Source: Heterobilharzia americana (taxonomy: Eukaryota; Platyhelminthes; Trematoda; Strigeidida; Schistosomatidae). From it: a DNA stretch of 64,000 nt. Numbering within the stretch: position 1 is the stretch's first letter; every line of letters begins with the position of its first letter. Of this stretch, positions 62,461-64,000 are shown one piece after another. A program made the translations under genes and the position numbers. Location of the stretch: positions 15,355,248 to 15,419,247 of the forward strand of contig OX104134.1 of the NCBI GenBank assembly GCA_944470555.2, written 5' to 3'. Under the pieces are notes generated by a model that was not told where the DNA came from, made no database searches, and was given only the letters and a program-made list of their open reading frames with translations.

Positions 62461-64000
62461 ACGTGAGTTAGGGAGGCTCAAACCCCATCTCGCTTGAACT
62501 GCATCTTCGCAAATGAAGAATTCCCGGTAGACGACTTAATAATCCTACTTCCTTTGGGCAGTAGTGACCACGTTGTCGTCGGCCTCCAATTTGCTTGCGA
62601 AACCAATCTAACCAGACCTTTTAATGAACATCGTTGGAACTTCAGATGACTTAACACTCCGGCTCTTCTAACCGCACTGGAACAGACGGATTGGGGAGTT
62701 AACCATGTATGGCAAAATATGAACACCCATTGGAAATTCATGCTTGACAAGATCATGCATGCAATCAGTCAGTCTGTTCCACTTCCGAGGCTGAAGTGCC
62801 TCAAGTTACCTAAAGTAATAAGGAACCACGCTCGCGAGCTACTTAAGTTAAAGAGACATTACTCGGCTGTACATAAAAGGGTTGGCACCGAATGTACCTA
62901 CAGACAATTCAGACAGGCAGGAAACATGTGTACGAAAGCCTTGAGAGCCGATTGGCGGCATCAGGTCAGGCTTGCGGACATGTTTGTGTCTAACCCAAGA
63001 AGTCTGTTCCGCTACGCTGCTTCGTTCCGTCAGGCTAAAGCGGGGTCACCTAACTACTAGATGCGAACGGACTGACTAATGGCCACACTGAAGCAGCCGA
63101 TCTCTTGTACGACCAGTATCTGCAAATCTTTTCGTCATCGTCTACCTACCCAGGGGCTTACAAATATCCCACTAACGAAGTAGGACTCTCAGTGATCGAC
63201 CTAAGCGTTGAGCTAATACAGCGCAAACTGCTACCGCTTACCGGGGGCACCTCTCCAGGACCAAATAAAATCCGTCTGGTAGTACTGTGGGAGGGAGCCT
63301 CAATCTTGTCTGGACCCTTAAGTAAGCTATTTAAAAGTTCTCTGGGTCAGGGGACAGTACCTGAGCCTTGGAGGCTGGGCCACATAACGCCAATCTTCAA
63401 ACGGGGCAACCAAGCATTCCAAGGAAATACGGACCGGTGACACTCCTATCCATTCCTTTCAAGGTAGTGGAATCGTTGATATACGACGGACTGGGGATTA
63501 CCTCACAAAGATAAAGTTCTTTGCACCTCAACAACATGAATTTCGAAAGGAGTACTCCTGCATTACCAATTTGCTCACTGTAGTAGATAGATGGACTAGT
63601 ACTGTTGACCATCGAGGACAGATTGGCGTCAACTACCTAGAATTCTCCAAGGCTTTTGATCGTGTTAATCACTACTGTCTTATCGATAAACTGAAATGAA
63701 TTGGGATTCGACCTCCACTCATTGACTGGTTGTCTTCATATAAATAAATAAATCTACGGGGCCGTTCATTTGGAGTTCGGGTGCATTTCTCTGTCTAAAG
63801 AAACAGAATGTCCTAGTGGTGTTCCCGAAGGCTCAGTACTAGATCCTCTCCTTTTTCTATTATACATAAAAGACTTGTCTCAACGGGTCTCTTCCCAAAT
63901 CCTTCTTTTTGCTGGTGACGTGAAACTCTGGAGGGACATCAAAAGTGAAGAAGGCAGTGTATCTCTACAGCAAAACCTGACTCGACTTCACAACTGAGCA
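62460..64000 (+). mobile_element. CR1-like LINE R4, continues past the window
   Basis: Endonuclease end FANEEFPVDDLI and LPLGSSDHVVVGLQFACETN (about 62,505-62,610). Linker 62,719-63,060 (LKCLKLPKVIRNHARELLKL; SLFRYAASFRQA). RT from about 63,105: LTGGTSPGPNKI, EPWRLGHITPIFKRGN, KAFDRVNHYCLIDKLK, then SGVPEGSVLDPLLFLLYIKD and LLFAGDVKLW. The catalytic FADD box reads FAGD, so the first Asp is lost. Frames shift near 63,440 and a TGA follows DKLK. The domain set is that of a CR1/Jockey-type LINE; the C terminus is outside the window. Confidence 0.82.

Overview
The window reads as nuclear DNA of a schistosome-type flatworm (Schistosomatidae). This is inferred from content, not from a database match: AT-rich sequence, long introns, SINE-like repeats carrying hammerhead ribozyme remnants of the Sm-alpha type, Penelope-like elements, and several LINE families. 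Almost every long open reading frame is a transposon remnant.

I find one convincing host gene, on the minus strand. It is a Jun-family AP-1 transcription factor split over about 34 kb (45,062 down to 10,923). Exon 1 carries the conserved Jun activation-region motif, and the last exon, 30 kb away, carries the bZIP domain. Intermediate exons lie at 27,255-27,629, 14,935-15,251 and 14,394-14,899. Reading phase agrees at all four junctions, and three donors are GTAAGT. The model gives about 936 residues, far longer than a typical Jun. One junction is either a 35-bp micro-intron or a one-base frameshift.

Layout. 1-1,655: decayed LINE A copy with many tandem duplications, including a 223-bp (CTGG)n. 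2.7-4.3 kb: two SINE-like hammerhead repeats. 5.6-7.8 kb: Ty3/Gypsy-like pol remnant. 10.9-15.3 kb: 3' exons of jun. 16.2-31.5 kb: intron 2, exon 2 and the start of intron 1, with LINE C copies, an A4/A5 tail-to-tail inverted pair, a second wide inverted pair bracketing exon 2, two more hammerhead repeats and a Penelope-like end. 31.5-41.4 kb: nested elements (LINE B inside LINE A; LINE B inside a Penelope-like element), then a minus-strand LINE C. 44.7-45.1 kb: jun exon 1. 46-64 kb: upstream of jun, mostly decayed CR1-like LINEs, Penelope-like pieces and a nearly full-length LINE A that appears to sit inside a CR1-like element.

Family letters A, B, C, R (CR1-like), P (Penelope-like) and H (hammerhead SINE) are my labels. 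No retroelement looks intact: all show stops, frameshifts or lost catalytic residues. I see no tRNA or rRNA gene, CRISPR array or bacterial-type operon. Boundaries of decayed elements are approximate.
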